Source of the DNA: Massilioclostridium coli
GTDB lineage: Bacteria; Bacillota; Clostridia; Oscillospirales; Ruminococcaceae
Length of the DNA: 64,000 nt
Assembly: GCF_900095865.1 (NCBI RefSeq)
Contig: NZ_FMIZ01000007.1
Coordinates: 1,176,530-1,240,529 of the forward strand
Reading direction: 5' to 3'
Part shown: positions 42,300-53,965 of the stretch, one piece after another
How positions within the stretch are numbered: the stretch's first letter is position 1
Layout of the letters: each line of letters starts with the position of its first letter
The notes under the pieces: generated by a model
What the model saw: the letters and a program-made list of their open reading frames with translations, nothing else
The model's database searches: none
Told to the model about the DNA's origin: nothing
Translations under genes and position numbers: made by a program

Positions 42300-44183
42300 T
42301 TATTCTTCTACCATTAAATCACAAATCAGGTTGGAGAATTCCACTGGATCATCGACCGGAAGTCCTTCCATCAAGCTGGCCTGGGTATATAATAATTTTG
42401 CGTAAGAAGCCAGTTTTTCCTTATTATCCTGTAAAGCACAAAGTTTTTGGAAAATTGGATGATTTGCGTTGATTTCCAATACTCTCTGGGCGGAAACTTT
42501 CTGGTTATTTGGAACAGAATTCAATACTTTTTCCATTTCCAAGGAAATCTCCCCACTAGTAGTCAGGCATACTGGATGGGTTTTTAACCGTTGGGACAAA
42601 CGTACTTCACTTACTTTATCCCCCAGTGATTCCTTCATTGCAGCAAACAGGTCTTTATGTTCTTCCTGCTGCTGTTTTACCTGTTCTTTTTCCTCATCAG
42701 TTTCCAGGTCCAGCTCTCCACTGGATACTGATTTAAACTGCTTGCCTTCGTATTCTCCCAGTGTCTTCATCGCAAACTCATCTACATCATCTGTCAGGTA
42801 GAGGATTTCAAACCCTTTATCTTTTACCATTTCGGTCTGTGGTAGATGTTCCATCTGTTCCAACTTATCACCGCAAACATAATAGATTTCTTTCTGTTCC
42901 GGTTTCATGCGGGAAACATATTCCTGCAATGTAGTGTATTTATTTTCAAAGGAAGAATGGAACAGGATCAAATCTTTCAATTCGTCTTTATGGGCACCAT
43001 AATCGGAATATACCCCAAATTTTAATTGAATACCAAAATTCTTGAAGAAGTTCTCATATTTTTCCCGCTCGTTTTTCAGCATTTTGGTAAGTTCGTTTTT
43101 AATTTTCTTTTCCAAGCTTTTAGCAATCAATTTTAACTGGCGATCGTGCTGAAGCATTTCCCTGGAGATATTCAGAGATAAATCCTCAGAATCCACTAGT
43201 CCTTTTACAAATCCAAAATAATCTGGTAGTAAATCTCCGCATTTATCCATGATTAAAACACCGCTGGAATACAGCTGCAAGCCCTTTTCATACCCTTTTG
43301 TGTAAAAATCATATGGAATTCTAGATGGAATAAACAGCAATGCATTGTAGGTGGCAGAACCTTCAGTTTTGCTGTGGATTACCTTCATAGGATCGGTAAA
43401 ATCAAAGAATTTTTCTTTATAAAAGTTATTGTAGTCCTCATCTGTTACTTCATTTTTTGCCTTTTTCCAGATTGGCTGCATGCTGTTAAGGGTTTCCTCC
43501 TCAATGTAGGATTCATATTCGTCCTCGGAGCCCTCTTTTTTCCTTTCCTTCTCTACATCCATGGTGATTGGGTACCGAATATAGTCGGAATATTTCTTTA
43601 CTAAACCACGGATACGATATTCGTCCAGGAATTCATCATAGTGATTTTCTTCCGTATCATCTTTAATGGTCAGGATAATTGTTGTACCAAAACCATCTCG
43701 TTGGGTTTCCTCAATGGTATAACCGTCCGCACCATCGGATTCCCAGCGGTAAGCCTGATCAGAACCATATGCTTTACTGATGACAGCAACATGTTTACTC
43801 ACCATAAAGGCGGAGTAAAACCCTACCCCAAACTGACCAATAATATCTACATCATCACCGGTTTCATTTTCTTTTTTAAATGCAAAAGAGCCTGACTGAG
43901 CAATGGTCCCCAGGTTATTTTCCAAATCATCTTTGGTCATACCAATTCCATTATCGGTAATCGTTAAAGTACGGGCATCTTTATCCGCAGCCAGATGGAT
44001 TTTATAGTCGCTTTGGGTTAATCCAATAGAATCATCGGTTAAGGATTTAAAATGAAGCTTATCGATTGCATCACTAGCATTAGAAATTAATTCCCTTAAA
44101 AAAATCTCTTTATGTGTATAAATAGAGTTAATCATTAAATCAAGCAAACGTTTGGATTCTGCTTTAAATTGTTTCTTTTCCAT
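42300..44183 (-). CDS. htpG: Molecular chaperone HtpG (Hsp90)
   Basis: Hsp90 chaperone, 627 residues, cytosolic dimer. N-terminal GHKL ATPase motifs: [25 protein letters not shown], and [14 protein letters not shown]. The middle domain has [14 protein letters not shown] and [15 protein letters not shown]. It is a single gene with a promoter and a perfect CIRCE element upstream and a terminator downstream. Assignment is firm. Confidence 0.97.
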   Translation of the reverse strand: MEKKQFKAESKRLLDLMINSIYTHKEIFLRELISNASDAIDKLHFKSLTDDSIGLTQSDYKIHLAADKDARTLTITDNGIGMTKDDLENNLGTIAQSGSFAFKKENETGDDVDIIGQFGVGFYSAFMVSKHVAVISKAYGSDQAYRWESDGADGYTIEETQRDGFGTTIILTIKDDTEENHYDEFLDEYRIRGLVKKYSDYIRYPITMDVEKERKKEGSEDEYESYIEEETLNSMQPIWKKAKNEVTDEDYNNFYKEKFFDFTDPMKVIHSKTEGSATYNALLFIPSRIPYDFYTKGYEKGLQLYSSGVLIMDKCGDLLPDYFGFVKGLVDSEDLSLNISREMLQHDRQLKLIAKSLEKKIKNELTKMLKNEREKYENFFKNFGIQLKFGVYSDYGAHKDELKDLILFHSSFENKYTTLQEYVSRMKPEQKEIYYVCGDKLEQMEHLPQTEMVKDKGFEILYLTDDVDEFAMKTLGEYEGKQFKSVSSGELDLETDEEKEQVKQQQEEHKDLFAAMKESLGDKVSEVRLSQRLKTHPVCLTTSGEISLEMEKVLNSVPNNQKVSAQRVLEINANHPIFQKLCALQDNKEKLASYAKLLYTQASLMEGLPVDDPVEFSNLICDLMVEE

Positions 44184-44219
44184 GCTGATTTTACACCTCT
44201 TAAAAATTAAGTCAAAGTT

Positions 44220-44246
44220 TTAGCACTCATATACCTTGAGTGCTAA
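44220..44246. promoter_or_regulatory. Perfect CIRCE operator (HrcA binding site)
   Basis: TTAGCACTC (44220-44228), nine bases, GAGTGCTAA (44238-44246): an exact match to the CIRCE consensus. It lies just downstream of the htpG -10, as expected for HrcA repression. Confidence 0.95.
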
Positions 44247-44251
44247 AATAA

Positions 44252-44280
44252 AGTATAATACTTTTTTGATTTAAAATCAA
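44252..44280 (-). promoter_or_regulatory. htpG sigma-A promoter
   Basis: Minus-strand TTGATT (44275-44280), 17 bases, TATACT (44252-44257). CIRCE begins five bases after the -10. Confidence 0.8.
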
Positions 44281-44657
44281 GCCCTTTGTTTTATTTTTAC
44301 AATTATAGAACAAAATTCACGATTTATTGATTTTTAAAATCTTTCATCATGTTTTTGTAAAATATAAGTATGCAACAAATTGAGAAAATCAAAGAAAATT
44401 ATGTCTTTATCCTCCCTATAAAACAGTCAAGTTCACCGAGTTCAAACAGTAATAGTCCCTTATAATAGGTAATGAATTATATTATTGCATCACATGACTG
44501 ATACCTATAAACACGGTCACTTTAACTTGGATATCTTTTTTCATACAGCCTTTCCCATTTTGGATTCGTATAAAGCTAGCCATTATTGTTCTTGCACTAC
44601 TCTTTTTCTTCCTCCGGTAAAACCAGGAGATTTTTTCTAATCTAAAAACATAATCAA
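44281..44657. other. Gene-free stretch holding a decayed sequence
   Basis: No intact gene. About 44545-44615 is similar to 37672-37740 (see that entry), with several stop codons on the minus strand and an indel. The rest is AT-rich and unrecognised. Confidence 0.4.
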
Positions 44658-44690
44658 AAATATCGGGATGAGTTGATCATCCCGATATTT
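44658..44690 (-). terminator. Terminator after polC
   Basis: AAATATCGGGATGA (44658-44671) and TCATCCCGATATTT (44677-44690) pair perfectly over 14 bases with loop GTTGA. The minus strand continues into TTGATTATG, 17 bases past the polC stop. Confidence 0.85.
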
Positions 44691-44707
44691 TAACCAATTT
44701 TCTTTTC

Positions 44708-47700
44708 TTATAAATTAAATAGAGTCATTTGACTGGTTTTTGGCATATTGCCAAAAACATTCGCTGTTTCCAGAATTTCAATCACTGATTTGGAAACTCC
44801 GGCACGATTACTCACCTCATCTACCGAGATGTATTCTCCTTCCTGCCCAGCTTGGTAAAGGTTGTTCGCAGCTGCTTCACCTAAGCCTTTCAACGCACAG
44901 AATGGGAGACGGATCTTCCCATCTTCAAGTAGGTATTTGATCGCATGGGAACGATACAAATCCACGGGAAGGAATTCATATCCTCTGCAAAGCATCTCAT
45001 TGATAATCAGCAGAGTATCATAGGTATCATTTTCTTTTACAGAACGGTCGTTCCCCTTTGCACGAAGCTGTTCCAACTTTCTGGAAACAGCTTCCTGTCC
45101 TTGCATCGTGGTCTCCACATCAAAATCACCATTACGCACTGTAAAATAGGCTGCATAATACTCCAACGGTTTATATATTTTATACCATCCCAACTTAATT
45201 GCAGAGATAACATAAGCTGCAGCATGAGCTCGTGGGAACATGTATTTGATTTTCAAACAGCTGTCAATATACCATTCTGGTACTCCACAATCCCTCATTG
45301 CCTTTTTGTGTTCGTCTGTCAATAGTTTGGGGGCTTTTCCTTTACGTGTAATCTCCATGATTTTAAATGCCATATCCGGTTCCAATCCTTTGTGGATCAG
45401 ATAGGTCATAATGCTATCACGAGTACCAATTACTTCGGAAATCGTACAAATCCCCTGTTTGATCAAGTCCTGAGCATTGCCCAGCCATACGTCAGTACCA
45501 TGGGATAAGCCAGAAATCTGTAACAAATCGGAAAAACATTTTGGCTGTGCGTCAATCAACATCTGTACAACAAACGAGGTACCCATTTCTGGTAAGGAGA
45601 GCGTTCCAGTTTTACAGAAAATCTGTTCCGGCGTTACTCCAAGAGCTTTTGGGGAAGTAAACAGACTGATGACCTGCTCATCGCTAGTGGTTACTTCATT
45701 GATTTTAATCCCGGTCAAATCCTCCAGATGCTTATACATGGTGGGGACAATGTGTCCCAATTCATCCAATTTCAGAATAGTATCATGCAAAGAGTGGAAG
45801 TCGAAATGGGTAGTGATATTATCGCTGTCCGATTTATCAGCTGGATGCTGTACAGGGGTAAAGTCGTACACATCATAGCCATCTGGGACAACTACCATTC
45901 CCCCTGGGTGCTGTCCCGTGGTGCGCTTGATTCCACGGCAGCCAATCGAGAGGCGAAGTTCTTCTGCTTTATTTACCGTCATTTCCCGTTCTTCTAGATA
46001 TTTTAACGCATAGCCGTAAGCGGTCTTTTCCGCCACAGTGGAAATCGTACCCGCTTTAAATACGTGGTCTTTCCCGAATAATTCCTCGGTATAGCGGTGG
46101 GCACTGGACTGATACTCGTTGCTGAAATTCAAATCAATATCCGGCGCTTTATCCCCGTGGAATCCAAGGAAGGTTTCAAATGGGATATCGTGGCCTTCTC
46201 GATTCAATTCCGCCCCACAATTAGGGCATTTCTTTTCCGGTAGGTCGTAACCGGAGCCAACCGAACCATCGGTGATAAACTCACTGTATTTACAATTAGG
46301 ACAAACATAGTGGGGAACCAATGGGTTTACCTCAGAGATTCCTGCCATAGTAGCTACAAATGAGGAGCCAACTGAACCACGGGAACCAACTAGGTATCCA
46401 CATTGGTTGGATTTATAAACCAGCTTTTGTGCAATCATATACAGTACGGCAAACCCGTTTTCAATAATAGAAGTCAATTCCCTGTCCAAACGCTTGCTGA
46501 CCAGTTCCGGCAGAGGATCGCCATAAATACTTTTAGCACGTTCCCAAGTAATCCGTTGCAAATCCTCCTCCGCTCCCTCAATTTCTGGCGTATAGGTTCC
46601 GTTGGGAAATGGACGGATATCCTTATCCACCATATCCGCAATCAGGTTCGGATTTTTCACCACAACTTCATAAGCTTTTTCTTCTCCTAGGTATTGGAAT
46701 TCCTGGAGCATTTCATCGGTGGTATGAAGATATAAAGGAGGCTGCTGATCTGCATCCTTGTATTTCATGGATGCCATAACAATGGCGCGGTAAATAGAAT
46801 CCCCTGGATTCTGAAAATGCACATCACAAGTTGCCACAACTGGCTTGTTTAGAGCTTCCCCCAATTTAACAATGGTGCGGTTATGCTCCATCAATTTTTC
46901 CCGATTTGGGACAATACCGGAACGAATCATAAATTCATTGTTTCCCAAAGGCTGGATTTCCAGATAATCATAAAAGGAGGCAATCCGCTTCAATTCATTC
47001 CAGTTTTTTCCTTCCTTAATAGCACAGTAGAGCTCACCAGATTCACAGGCGCTTCCAATCAACAACCCTTCCCGGTATTTACTCAAAATACTTTTCAGAA
47101 TACGAGGCTTTTTAAAGAAATAATCCAAATGAGAAAATGAAATTAAACGGTAAAGATTCTTTAGTCCCAAAGAGTTCTTAACTAAAATAATTTGATGATA
47201 AGGGCGCTGTTTTTTAAAATCCTGCGCACCGCCCAACGAATGGTTGATTTCCGCAATGGAATGAATTTTTTTCTCCGATTGAAGCAACTTTACCATTTCA
47301 ATATAAATTAATCCCAACACACGGGCGTCATCACAGGCACGGTGATGGTTGAAGTCCCCTAATTTTAGATGATTTACTAAAGTATCTAGCTTATAGTTTT
47401 TAATATTGGGGAACAATGTGCGTGCAATTGGAACCGTATCAATATAAGTAAACTCACATGGTATACCGCAACGTTCCGCAGCGGCTGACAGAAATCCCAT
47501 ATCAAATTTGGCGTTGTGGGCGATCAAGACACGCCCATTGACAAACGAGAAAAATTTCTCCAACGATTCCCGTTCCCCTGGAGCATCTGCCACCATTTCA
47601 TCGGTGATGCCAGTAAGTTCAGTAATATTCGGTGGTATTGGTTTTCCTGGATTGACAAACTCGTCGTATTCCTCCAGGATTTCCCCATTTTTTACGACAA

Positions 47701-49078
47701 CCGCCCCGATTTCCGTCAATCGTTCATCCTGAGCATTTAAACCGGTGGTTTCAGTATCAAACACCACAAATTCCCCATCGAAAGGCTGATTTTGCCCTCC
47801 GTATACAGCGGCGATACAATCGTCCACAAAATAACCTTCCACCCCGTAGATTACCTTAAAATCCGGATTCTCTTTGCGAATGGAATCCACGGTACTCATC
47901 GCTTCTGGAAAGGACTGCACCACACCATGGTCGGTGATGGCAACCGCTTTATGCCCCCAGCGGTGGGCTGTTTTGATCAGCTCAGAAGCCGGTGTAATAG
48001 CGTCCATCGCAGACATATTGGTATGCATATGTAATTCTACCCGCTTTTCTTCCGCAGTGTCCATTCTTGGAGCCTTTTGCACCAGCATCATGTTTTTTGG
48101 CTTTAAGACCAGTTCCCGATCGTATTTATCATAGTCAATATCCCCCTGGATAAAGACAGTGGCGCCTTTTTTCAGGTCGCTGTACTTGCTGAGTTTGTCA
48201 GTGTCGCAGAAGAGCTTAAAGGTAATAGAATTGGTGTAGTCGGTAATTGAATAACTGAGGATTTGTTTTTTCCCCTCGTTGTACTCTCTACTTTGAGAGT
48301 CAAACAGGTCACCCCAAACAGCAATCCCTTCCCGTGGTTCGTGTATTTCATTCAGTGAAGTTGGTGGAATATTGATCTTTTTTCCTAAAATTAATTTAGA
48401 GCCTTCCCGTAAAAACGGCAAGTCACGAAGGTTCAACACTATCTCCTGCGGTTTTTCTTGTTTTTGGGGAACAGGAGAAGCCACAAGGGAAGAAGGTTGG
48501 TCCTCCCATGGTGGAGCATCTTGTGGTAACGGAATTTCTTCCCGGATTGGTGGAACTGGTTCTGGAATCTGCTTGCGAAGCTCCTTTTGTTCCTCTTTGG
48601 AAATGGATTTTATTCCATCAAAACTGATGGTCAGAGAAAAAGAAAAGAGTTCAAAAATCAGTTCGGCCAACCTTCTATCCGCTTGTAACTGCATAAGAAT
48701 GTCGTATCCACCCCGTTTGAGGAATACTGTCAGGTGATTTCCTTCGTAATTGGTATCACATTCATCCAAAAATCCGTTGATCATGGAGGAGGTTTCCTTC
48801 ATTTTTAAAACAATTTCCGGAAAATAAGAAACGGTAAACATATCCGGCGTATATTTAGGATGGATCTCCACCCGTTTCAGCTGCAACGCCTGTGCCAATT
48901 CCTGTTCGCACTGATGGAGGGTTTGATATGGCACAAGGCTTGTACATTTCAGGTGAATTTTTAGTACGGTTCTCCGTTCCGCAGAAATAACCTGTAAAAT
49001 CTCCCCACAATCCAATTGGGAGAGTACTGGTTCCAAATGACTAAAAGAAGCAAAAAGATGCTTCAAACTATGTTGCAT
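44708..49078 (-). CDS. polC: DNA polymerase III PolC (Gram-positive replicative polymerase)
   Basis: A 1456-residue replicative polymerase. Order seen: an N-terminal domain, an OB-fold (about 230-345), a PHP domain beginning [12 protein letters not shown] (about 352) and interrupted by a 3'-5' exonuclease ([21 protein letters not shown], about 435), then the palm with zinc knuckle ([13 protein letters not shown] and [10 protein letters not shown], about 930-970) and [12 protein letters not shown], then thumb and helix-hairpin-helix at the C-terminus. It is the last gene of the pyrH-polC operon, 30 bases after ispG. A stand-alone unit in other species, it is often near ispG in Clostridia. Confidence 0.97.
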   Translation of the reverse strand: MQHSLKHLFASFSHLEPVLSQLDCGEILQVISAERRTVLKIHLKCTSLVPYQTLHQCEQELAQALQLKRVEIHPKYTPDMFTVSYFPEIVLKMKETSSMINGFLDECDTNYEGNHLTVFLKRGGYDILMQLQADRRLAELIFELFSFSLTISFDGIKSISKEEQKELRKQIPEPVPPIREEIPLPQDAPPWEDQPSSLVASPVPQKQEKPQEIVLNLRDLPFLREGSKLILGKKINIPPTSLNEIHEPREGIAVWGDLFDSQSREYNEGKKQILSYSITDYTNSITFKLFCDTDKLSKYSDLKKGATVFIQGDIDYDKYDRELVLKPKNMMLVQKAPRMDTAEEKRVELHMHTNMSAMDAITPASELIKTAHRWGHKAVAITDHGVVQSFPEAMSTVDSIRKENPDFKVIYGVEGYFVDDCIAAVYGGQNQPFDGEFVVFDTETTGLNAQDERLTEIGAVVVKNGEILEEYDEFVNPGKPIPPNITELTGITDEMVADAPGERESLEKFFSFVNGRVLIAHNAKFDMGFLSAAAERCGIPCEFTYIDTVPIARTLFPNIKNYKLDTLVNHLKLGDFNHHRACDDARVLGLIYIEMVKLLQSEKKIHSIAEINHSLGGAQDFKKQRPYHQIILVKNSLGLKNLYRLISFSHLDYFFKKPRILKSILSKYREGLLIGSACESGELYCAIKEGKNWNELKRIASFYDYLEIQPLGNNEFMIRSGIVPNREKLMEHNRTIVKLGEALNKPVVATCDVHFQNPGDSIYRAIVMASMKYKDADQQPPLYLHTTDEMLQEFQYLGEEKAYEVVVKNPNLIADMVDKDIRPFPNGTYTPEIEGAEEDLQRITWERAKSIYGDPLPELVSKRLDRELTSIIENGFAVLYMIAQKLVYKSNQCGYLVGSRGSVGSSFVATMAGISEVNPLVPHYVCPNCKYSEFITDGSVGSGYDLPEKKCPNCGAELNREGHDIPFETFLGFHGDKAPDIDLNFSNEYQSSAHRYTEELFGKDHVFKAGTISTVAEKTAYGYALKYLEEREMTVNKAEELRLSIGCRGIKRTTGQHPGGMVVVPDGYDVYDFTPVQHPADKSDSDNITTHFDFHSLHDTILKLDELGHIVPTMYKHLEDLTGIKINEVTTSDEQVISLFTSPKALGVTPEQIFCKTGTLSLPEMGTSFVVQMLIDAQPKCFSDLLQISGLSHGTDVWLGNAQDLIKQGICTISEVIGTRDSIMTYLIHKGLEPDMAFKIMEITRKGKAPKLLTDEHKKAMRDCGVPEWYIDSCLKIKYMFPRAHAAAYVISAIKLGWYKIYKPLEYYAAYFTVRNGDFDVETTMQGQEAVSRKLEQLRAKGNDRSVKENDTYDTLLIINEMLCRGYEFLPVDLYRSHAIKYLLEDGKIRLPFCALKGLGEAAANNLYQAGQEGEYISVDEVSNRAGVSKSVIEILETANVFGNMPKTSQMTLFNL

Positions 49079-49108
49079 AATCGATGATATTCCTTCCGTT
49101 CTGTCCTG

Positions 49109-50155
49109 TTAATATGCTTCTATTTCCTCTAATAAAGCTGCCAAAACTTCCTGTTCCGGCACCTTTTTAATGATCTCGCCTTTTTTAAAAATCACAGCGC
49201 ATCCGTCTCCGCCTGCAATCCCCAAATCTGCGTCCCTAGCTTCCCCTGGGCCGTTAACCGCACATCCCATCACCGCAACCTTTATTGGTTTGTGAATATT
49301 CTGTACTGCCTGTTCCACCTGGTTTGCCAGCTCAATCAGATTAATTTTGGTACGCCCACAGGTTGGACAGGATACGAGGGTTATCTCATTTTTCTGTAAT
49401 CCAATGGCTTTGAGGATATCTCGTGCAGCAGCAACTTCATCGACAGGGTCGCTGGTCAGGGAAACCCGGATCGTATCCCCTATTCCTTTTACCAGCAGGC
49501 TGCCAATCCCAATGGAGGATTTGATCAGCCCCATGCGTTCCGTCCCCGCTTCCGTCACCCCTAAATGAAGAGGATAATCACACTGTTCCGCCAATAGCTC
49601 ATACGCCAGAATCATAGTTTCTACATCCGAAGATTTAATTGAGATGACAATATCATCAAAATCAAATTTATGGAGCAATGATACATGATACATGGCGCTT
49701 TCCACCAAAGCCTCCGGCGTAGGACGGCCGTATTTTGCCAGGATATGCTTTTCCACCGAGCCAGAATTCACCCCAATGCGTATAGGGATACCAGCAGTTT
49801 TACAAGCGTCCGCTACCTGTTTTACCCGGTCATCCGAACCGATATTTCCTGGATTAATCCGGATTTTATCAATCCCAGCTTGCACTGCTTCCAGTGCTAG
49901 GTGATAATCAAAATGGATATCCGCCACCAATGGGACGGATACTTTCTGCTTGATGGCGTCGATTAAACGGATCGCCTGTTTGTTCGGAATAGCGGCACGG
50001 ATAATCTCACAGCCAGCCTGTTCCAGCTCCACCGCCTGTTCCACGCTGCCCGAAATATCTTCCGCTGGCTTGTTCAGCATGGATTGGATATAAATCTTTT
50101 CCCCGCCAAATACCAGATTTTTTAATGCCACCTGTTTTACCTTCCGTCTGACCAT
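49109..50155 (-). CDS. ispG: 4-hydroxy-3-methylbut-2-en-1-yl diphosphate synthase (IspG)
   Basis: [4Fe-4S] enzyme of the MEP pathway that converts MEcPP to HMBPP. I start it at MVRRKVKQV (50155), where AAGGAG lies seven bases upstream. A TTG at 50179 overlaps the rseP stop and would add eight residues, but lacks a better ribosome site. The 348 residues include IYIQSMLNKPAEDI, ADIHFDYHLA, and C-terminal cluster ligands CPTCGRT with GCAVNGPGEA. It works with dxr and dxs, also in this window. Confidence 0.95.
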   Translation of the reverse strand: MVRRKVKQVALKNLVFGGEKIYIQSMLNKPAEDISGSVEQAVELEQAGCEIIRAAIPNKQAIRLIDAIKQKVSVPLVADIHFDYHLALEAVQAGIDKIRINPGNIGSDDRVKQVADACKTAGIPIRIGVNSGSVEKHILAKYGRPTPEALVESAMYHVSLLHKFDFDDIVISIKSSDVETMILAYELLAEQCDYPLHLGVTEAGTERMGLIKSSIGIGSLLVKGIGDTIRVSLTSDPVDEVAAARDILKAIGLQKNEITLVSCPTCGRTKINLIELANQVEQAVQNIHKPIKVAVMGCAVNGPGEARDADLGIAGGDGCAVIFKKGEIIKKVPEQEVLAALLEEIEAY

Positions 50156-50175
50156 TTCAGGGCTCCTTTCTATTT

Positions 50176-51195
50176 TCAATGAATAAACAACTGTATAATG
50201 TCTTTACCGGTTATCACAACCATGAGTAACAACAGCAATGCCATACCAGCTGCGTTGATGTAGCCTTCAATTTCCCGTTTTACCGGTTTGCGGAAAATCA
50301 GTTCAATCAATAAAAATACAAACCTTCCACCATCCAATGCTGGGAATGGCAACAAGTTAAAAATGCCAACGTTAATCGTAATTAATGCAAACAAGGAAAG
50401 GACGGATAAAATCCCCATGCTCTGTGCCTGACCTACCGCCTGACCAACTCCAACAGGGCCGGAAACACTACTCAAGCTCACCTGACCTGTCACCAGATCT
50501 GCCAAAGAAGTCCACACTAGTTTGGCATAAAATGCTGTGTTGCCAAATGTGCTGGAAAAGAAATTTCCCACATTCAGGTTTTCCACCTGCAACATAAATC
50601 CAAGAGAGCGAACCTGCTGACCATCTGATTCTGTGTTAAAAGTAGCATCTTTTAATTCCATCTTTTTACCGTCCCGCTTTACGGTGACATTTAACGGTTC
50701 ATCCGCGGCAACCCTCTGGATTTGGAACCGGAAATCCGCAGCGGAAACCACTCCATGGCCGTTAACTGAAAGCAGCTTATCCCCTTGCTGGAAAACACTT
50801 TGGTCGCTGGTAACCTCCCCAACTTCCTCCAATGGAACCTGAGGCTGGCAAGCCGTGATAATCCCCATCAGCACAAGACCCAAAATAAAATTCATCATTG
50901 CCCCCGCTAAAACAACGGCAATCCTTTTTAATACATGGGCATTGTTAAACGAACGTTTATCCTCGGAATTTTCGTCCTCTCCTTCCATCTGCACATAACC
51001 GCCAATGGGAAAAATGCGGATGGCATAAAGGGTTTCTTTCCCCTGCTTTTTCCATATTGCAGGACCCATACCCATGGAAAATTCATTGACTTTAATCCCA
51101 CTTGCCTTCGCAACTAGAAAATGTCCCAGTTCATGTATCAAAATAATGAGGCAAAAAATGAGAATGGTAATCAAAATGGTGACAACAGTAGACAT
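50176..51195 (-). CDS. rseP: RIP metalloprotease RseP (site-2 protease)
   Basis: Membrane zinc protease that cuts transmembrane proteins such as anti-sigma factors. The HELGH metal motif is at about residues 23-27, a PDZ-like domain sits between membrane helices (about 110-200, with VNGHGVVSAADF), and NLLPFPALDGGRF (about 285-297) gives the third metal ligand. GGGAGG is 10 bases before the ATG at 51195; a TTG six bases earlier is possible. About 339 residues, normal length. Overlaps ispG's first possible start. Confidence 0.94.
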   Translation of the reverse strand: MSTVVTILITILIFCLIILIHELGHFLVAKASGIKVNEFSMGMGPAIWKKQGKETLYAIRIFPIGGYVQMEGEDENSEDKRSFNNAHVLKRIAVVLAGAMMNFILGLVLMGIITACQPQVPLEEVGEVTSDQSVFQQGDKLLSVNGHGVVSAADFRFQIQRVAADEPLNVTVKRDGKKMELKDATFNTESDGQQVRSLGFMLQVENLNVGNFFSSTFGNTAFYAKLVWTSLADLVTGQVSLSSVSGPVGVGQAVGQAQSMGILSVLSLFALITINVGIFNLLPFPALDGGRFVFLLIELIFRKPVKREIEGYINAAGMALLLLLMVVITGKDIIQLFIH

Positions 51196-51219
51196 GAACA
51201 AAGAACCTCCCTTATGGTA

Positions 51220-52365
51220 TTAAAGATGAAAATATTGCGTAACAAATTCCCGCGCGGCTTGATCCGCCTGTAAAATATGTTCCAGGGTTACTTCTTGATA
51301 CGGCAGGGAAAGTTCCAAAGCTTGTTTTACGACTTCCCCAATTTGCAGGAAGGAGATTTTCTCCTGTAAAAACAATTCCACCGCTTTTTCATTGGCGCCA
51401 TTGACCAGAGTAGGATACAAACCACCCCTACTAATGGCCTCTTTACAGGCTGTTAGGCAATCGAATGTTTCATAATCCGGACGATAAAACGACAATGTCC
51501 CATAATCAAACAAAGATAGCCGTTTGACATCACAATCCACACGTTCCGGATAAGTAAAGGCGTATTGGATGGGGATCTTCATATCCGGTGTACCCAGTTG
51601 AGCAATCACAGAACCATCCACATATTCTACAGCGGAATGGACAACACTTTCCCGCTGTACCACTATTTCTATGTTTTCCGGCTTTTGCTGGAATAACCAA
51701 ACTGCCTCGATCAGCTCCAGCCCTTTATTCATTAAGGTGGCGCTATCAATCGTGATTTTTTTACCCATGCTCCAGTTTGGATGGTTCAAAGCATCCTGTA
51801 ACCCCACATGAAGCAGTTCCTGTTTTGTCTTTCCAAAAAACGGGCCACCGGAAGCAGTTAACAGAATTTTGCTGACCTGTTCTATTTTGTTTCCTTGCAA
51901 TGACTGAAAAATGGCAGAGTGTTCACTGTCCACCGGATACAGGTTTACCCTGTATTCCTTGACCGCTTTCATTACCAACTCACCGCCGGTTACCAAGGTC
52001 TCTTTATTTGCCAAAGCAATATCTTTGTGGGCATAGATCGCTTCCAAAGTTGGACGCAATCCAATCATCCCCACAACCGAGTTCAGCACCATTTCCGCTT
52101 CTGGAACTGTAACAGCCTGGCACAGACCTTCCATGCCGGTGACAATTTGCACTTCCATGCCGTCCAATTCTTTCTGCAAAGGAACCAGGTATTCTTCTTC
52201 ATATATACACACAAGGCTTGGATGGTATTCCCTGACTTGATTTGCCAACTGGTGATAATTGGATTTTGCCGCTAGCGCAACCACCTGGAATCCCTGTTTT
52301 TTTACCACATCCAAAGCCTGGGTTCCAATCGAACCAGTAGAACCCAGGATACTAATTCGTTTCAT
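51220..52365 (-). CDS. dxr: 1-deoxy-D-xylulose 5-phosphate reductoisomerase
   Basis: NADPH-dependent second enzyme of the MEP pathway. Its 381 residues open with ISILGSTGSIGTQALDVV (NADPH site), and have NKETLVTGGELV, PVDSEHSAIFQSLQG (metal and substrate residues) and MGKKITIDSATLMNKGLE. AAAGGA precedes the ATG. Between cdsA and rseP, the standard Firmicutes order. Confidence 0.97.
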   Translation of the reverse strand: MKRISILGSTGSIGTQALDVVKKQGFQVVALAAKSNYHQLANQVREYHPSLVCIYEEEYLVPLQKELDGMEVQIVTGMEGLCQAVTVPEAEMVLNSVVGMIGLRPTLEAIYAHKDIALANKETLVTGGELVMKAVKEYRVNLYPVDSEHSAIFQSLQGNKIEQVSKILLTASGGPFFGKTKQELLHVGLQDALNHPNWSMGKKITIDSATLMNKGLELIEAVWLFQQKPENIEIVVQRESVVHSAVEYVDGSVIAQLGTPDMKIPIQYAFTYPERVDCDVKRLSLFDYGTLSFYRPDYETFDCLTACKEAISRGGLYPTLVNGANEKAVELFLQEKISFLQIGEVVKQALELSLPYQEVTLEHILQADQAAREFVTQYFHL

Positions 52366-52380
52366 TTTTACGTCCTTTCC

Positions 52381-53202
52381 TTACAAAATCGGGAAAAATC
52401 CAGCAAACACATAGATGACTGGGGCAACAAAAAAGATGCTGTCAAACCGATCCACTACCCCGCCATGTCCTGGAATTAAATTCCCAAAATCTTTTATTTT
52501 ATACTGCCGTTTCACAATCGAAGCGGTTAAGTCCCCTAAAATTCCCACGAAAGAGCAGATAAATGCCAAAATCAACAATGGGATATAATTTTTTGCCGGG
52601 AATTCCAAATGGCATACCGCGGTATAAATTAAAGTAAACACTACCGCCAAAACCAGATTGGTGACAATCCCACCAATGGCACCTTCCACCGTTTTGTTGG
52701 GGCTAATTTGAGGAGCCATTTTGTGTTTTCCAAAAGCACGCCCCACAAAATAAGCGCCGCCATCACAAATCCATGCCAACACAAAAATCAACATAATGTA
52801 GTACAGGCTGTTAGCGGAAAAATCATCCCGGATATAAACCAGATTGGACAATGTAAAAGAAATTCCAAACGTCCCTAATACACAGATTGCCAAACCGGAA
52901 ACGTGAAGCTGATTGTGGGTTTTGAGCAAAATGGTAAATATAATCAATAAAAATATTAAAATCGCTATCGTTCTCACATCTGGAAATCCATCCATTTTCA
53001 TAAACGGGGCAGCGGCAGCAAAGACCATACACACAGCGGAAAACAGTTTCTGGGATAGATTACCGGTTGTCTTTAAAATCTCATAGGTTCCAATAACAGC
53101 AATCAAGGCAATCCCGATATTTAACACAACCGTCTGGTAAAAACACAAAATAACAACCAGTACCGATAGCCCAACAACAGCGCTTAAAATCCTCTGTTTC
53201 AT
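52381..53202 (-). CDS. cdsA: Phosphatidate cytidylyltransferase (CdsA)
   Basis: Membrane enzyme that makes CDP-diacylglycerol from CTP and phosphatidate, the branch point to phospholipids. The 273 residues contain about eight membrane helices and the C-terminal signature SIVKRQYKIKDFGNLIPGHGGVVDRFDS. GGAGAG precedes the ATG. It is 30 bases after uppS. Confidence 0.95.
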   Translation of the reverse strand: MKQRILSAVVGLSVLVVILCFYQTVVLNIGIALIAVIGTYEILKTTGNLSQKLFSAVCMVFAAAAPFMKMDGFPDVRTIAILIFLLIIFTILLKTHNQLHVSGLAICVLGTFGISFTLSNLVYIRDDFSANSLYYIMLIFVLAWICDGGAYFVGRAFGKHKMAPQISPNKTVEGAIGGIVTNLVLAVVFTLIYTAVCHLEFPAKNYIPLLILAFICSFVGILGDLTASIVKRQYKIKDFGNLIPGHGGVVDRFDSIFFVAPVIYVFAGFFPIL

Positions 53203-53232
53203 AATAGTTCAATTCTCTCCTTTAGTTTACTT

Positions 53233-53940
53233 TTAAATGCCTCCAAAGCGGCGGTTTCTTCTGGAATATTCCTCAATGGCACGGTCCAAATCTTTCACTT
53301 TAAAGTCTGGCCATAAAATATCATCCATAAACACATATTCCGCATAAGCTGACTGCCAAATTAAAAAATTGGATAACCGGTATTCCCCACTGGGACGAAT
53401 AATTAAATCTACATCCGGCATGCCAGCAGTATACATGTGGTCAGAAAGAGTCTGTTCGGTAATCTCTTCGATAGCGAGCTTCCCTTCTTCAACTTCCTGA
53501 GCAATCTGTTTCGCGGCATGGGTAATCTCCGCACGACCGCCATAGTTCAACGCAATACTGAACACCAGCCCAGTAGCATTTTTACTGGCTTCCTCTGATT
53601 TTGCCATTTTATCTTGGATATCCTGATCAAATCCAGACCAATCCCCTATAAAACGAATGCGGATATTTTCCTTAACATATTTATCAATTTCCTTTAGGTA
53701 ATAACGCAGCAGATTAATAATGGAACTAACTTCTTCTTGTGGGCGCGCCCAGTTTTCGGTAGAAAAAGCGAATACTGTCAGGTTTTTTACTCCCAATTCG
53801 TTGCATCTGCGGGCAATAGATTTGATGAGCTTGGCGCCAGCAGTGTGTCCATCGGAACGAGGCAAGCCTCTTTTTTTTGCCCAGCGTCCATTTCCGTCCA
53901 TAATAATGCCAATATGCTTTGGAATTGTTAACTGTTCCAT
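53233..53940 (-). CDS. uppS: Undecaprenyl diphosphate synthase (UppS)
   Basis: Cis-prenyltransferase that makes the C55 carrier of peptidoglycan and wall polymers. The 235 residues carry GIIMDGNGRWAKKRGLPRSDGH near the start, FAFSTENWARPQEEV, and SGEYRLSNFLIWQSAYAEYVF with the C-terminal RxG/R/SNFL pattern. AGGAGG precedes the ATG. It links the two MEP branches to envelope synthesis. Confidence 0.97.
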   Translation of the reverse strand: MEQLTIPKHIGIIMDGNGRWAKKRGLPRSDGHTAGAKLIKSIARRCNELGVKNLTVFAFSTENWARPQEEVSSIINLLRYYLKEIDKYVKENIRIRFIGDWSGFDQDIQDKMAKSEEASKNATGLVFSIALNYGGRAEITHAAKQIAQEVEEGKLAIEEITEQTLSDHMYTAGMPDVDLIIRPSGEYRLSNFLIWQSAYAEYVFMDDILWPDFKVKDLDRAIEEYSRRNRRFGGI

Positions 53941-53965
53941 TCCAAATACCTCCTAAACTGACAAT

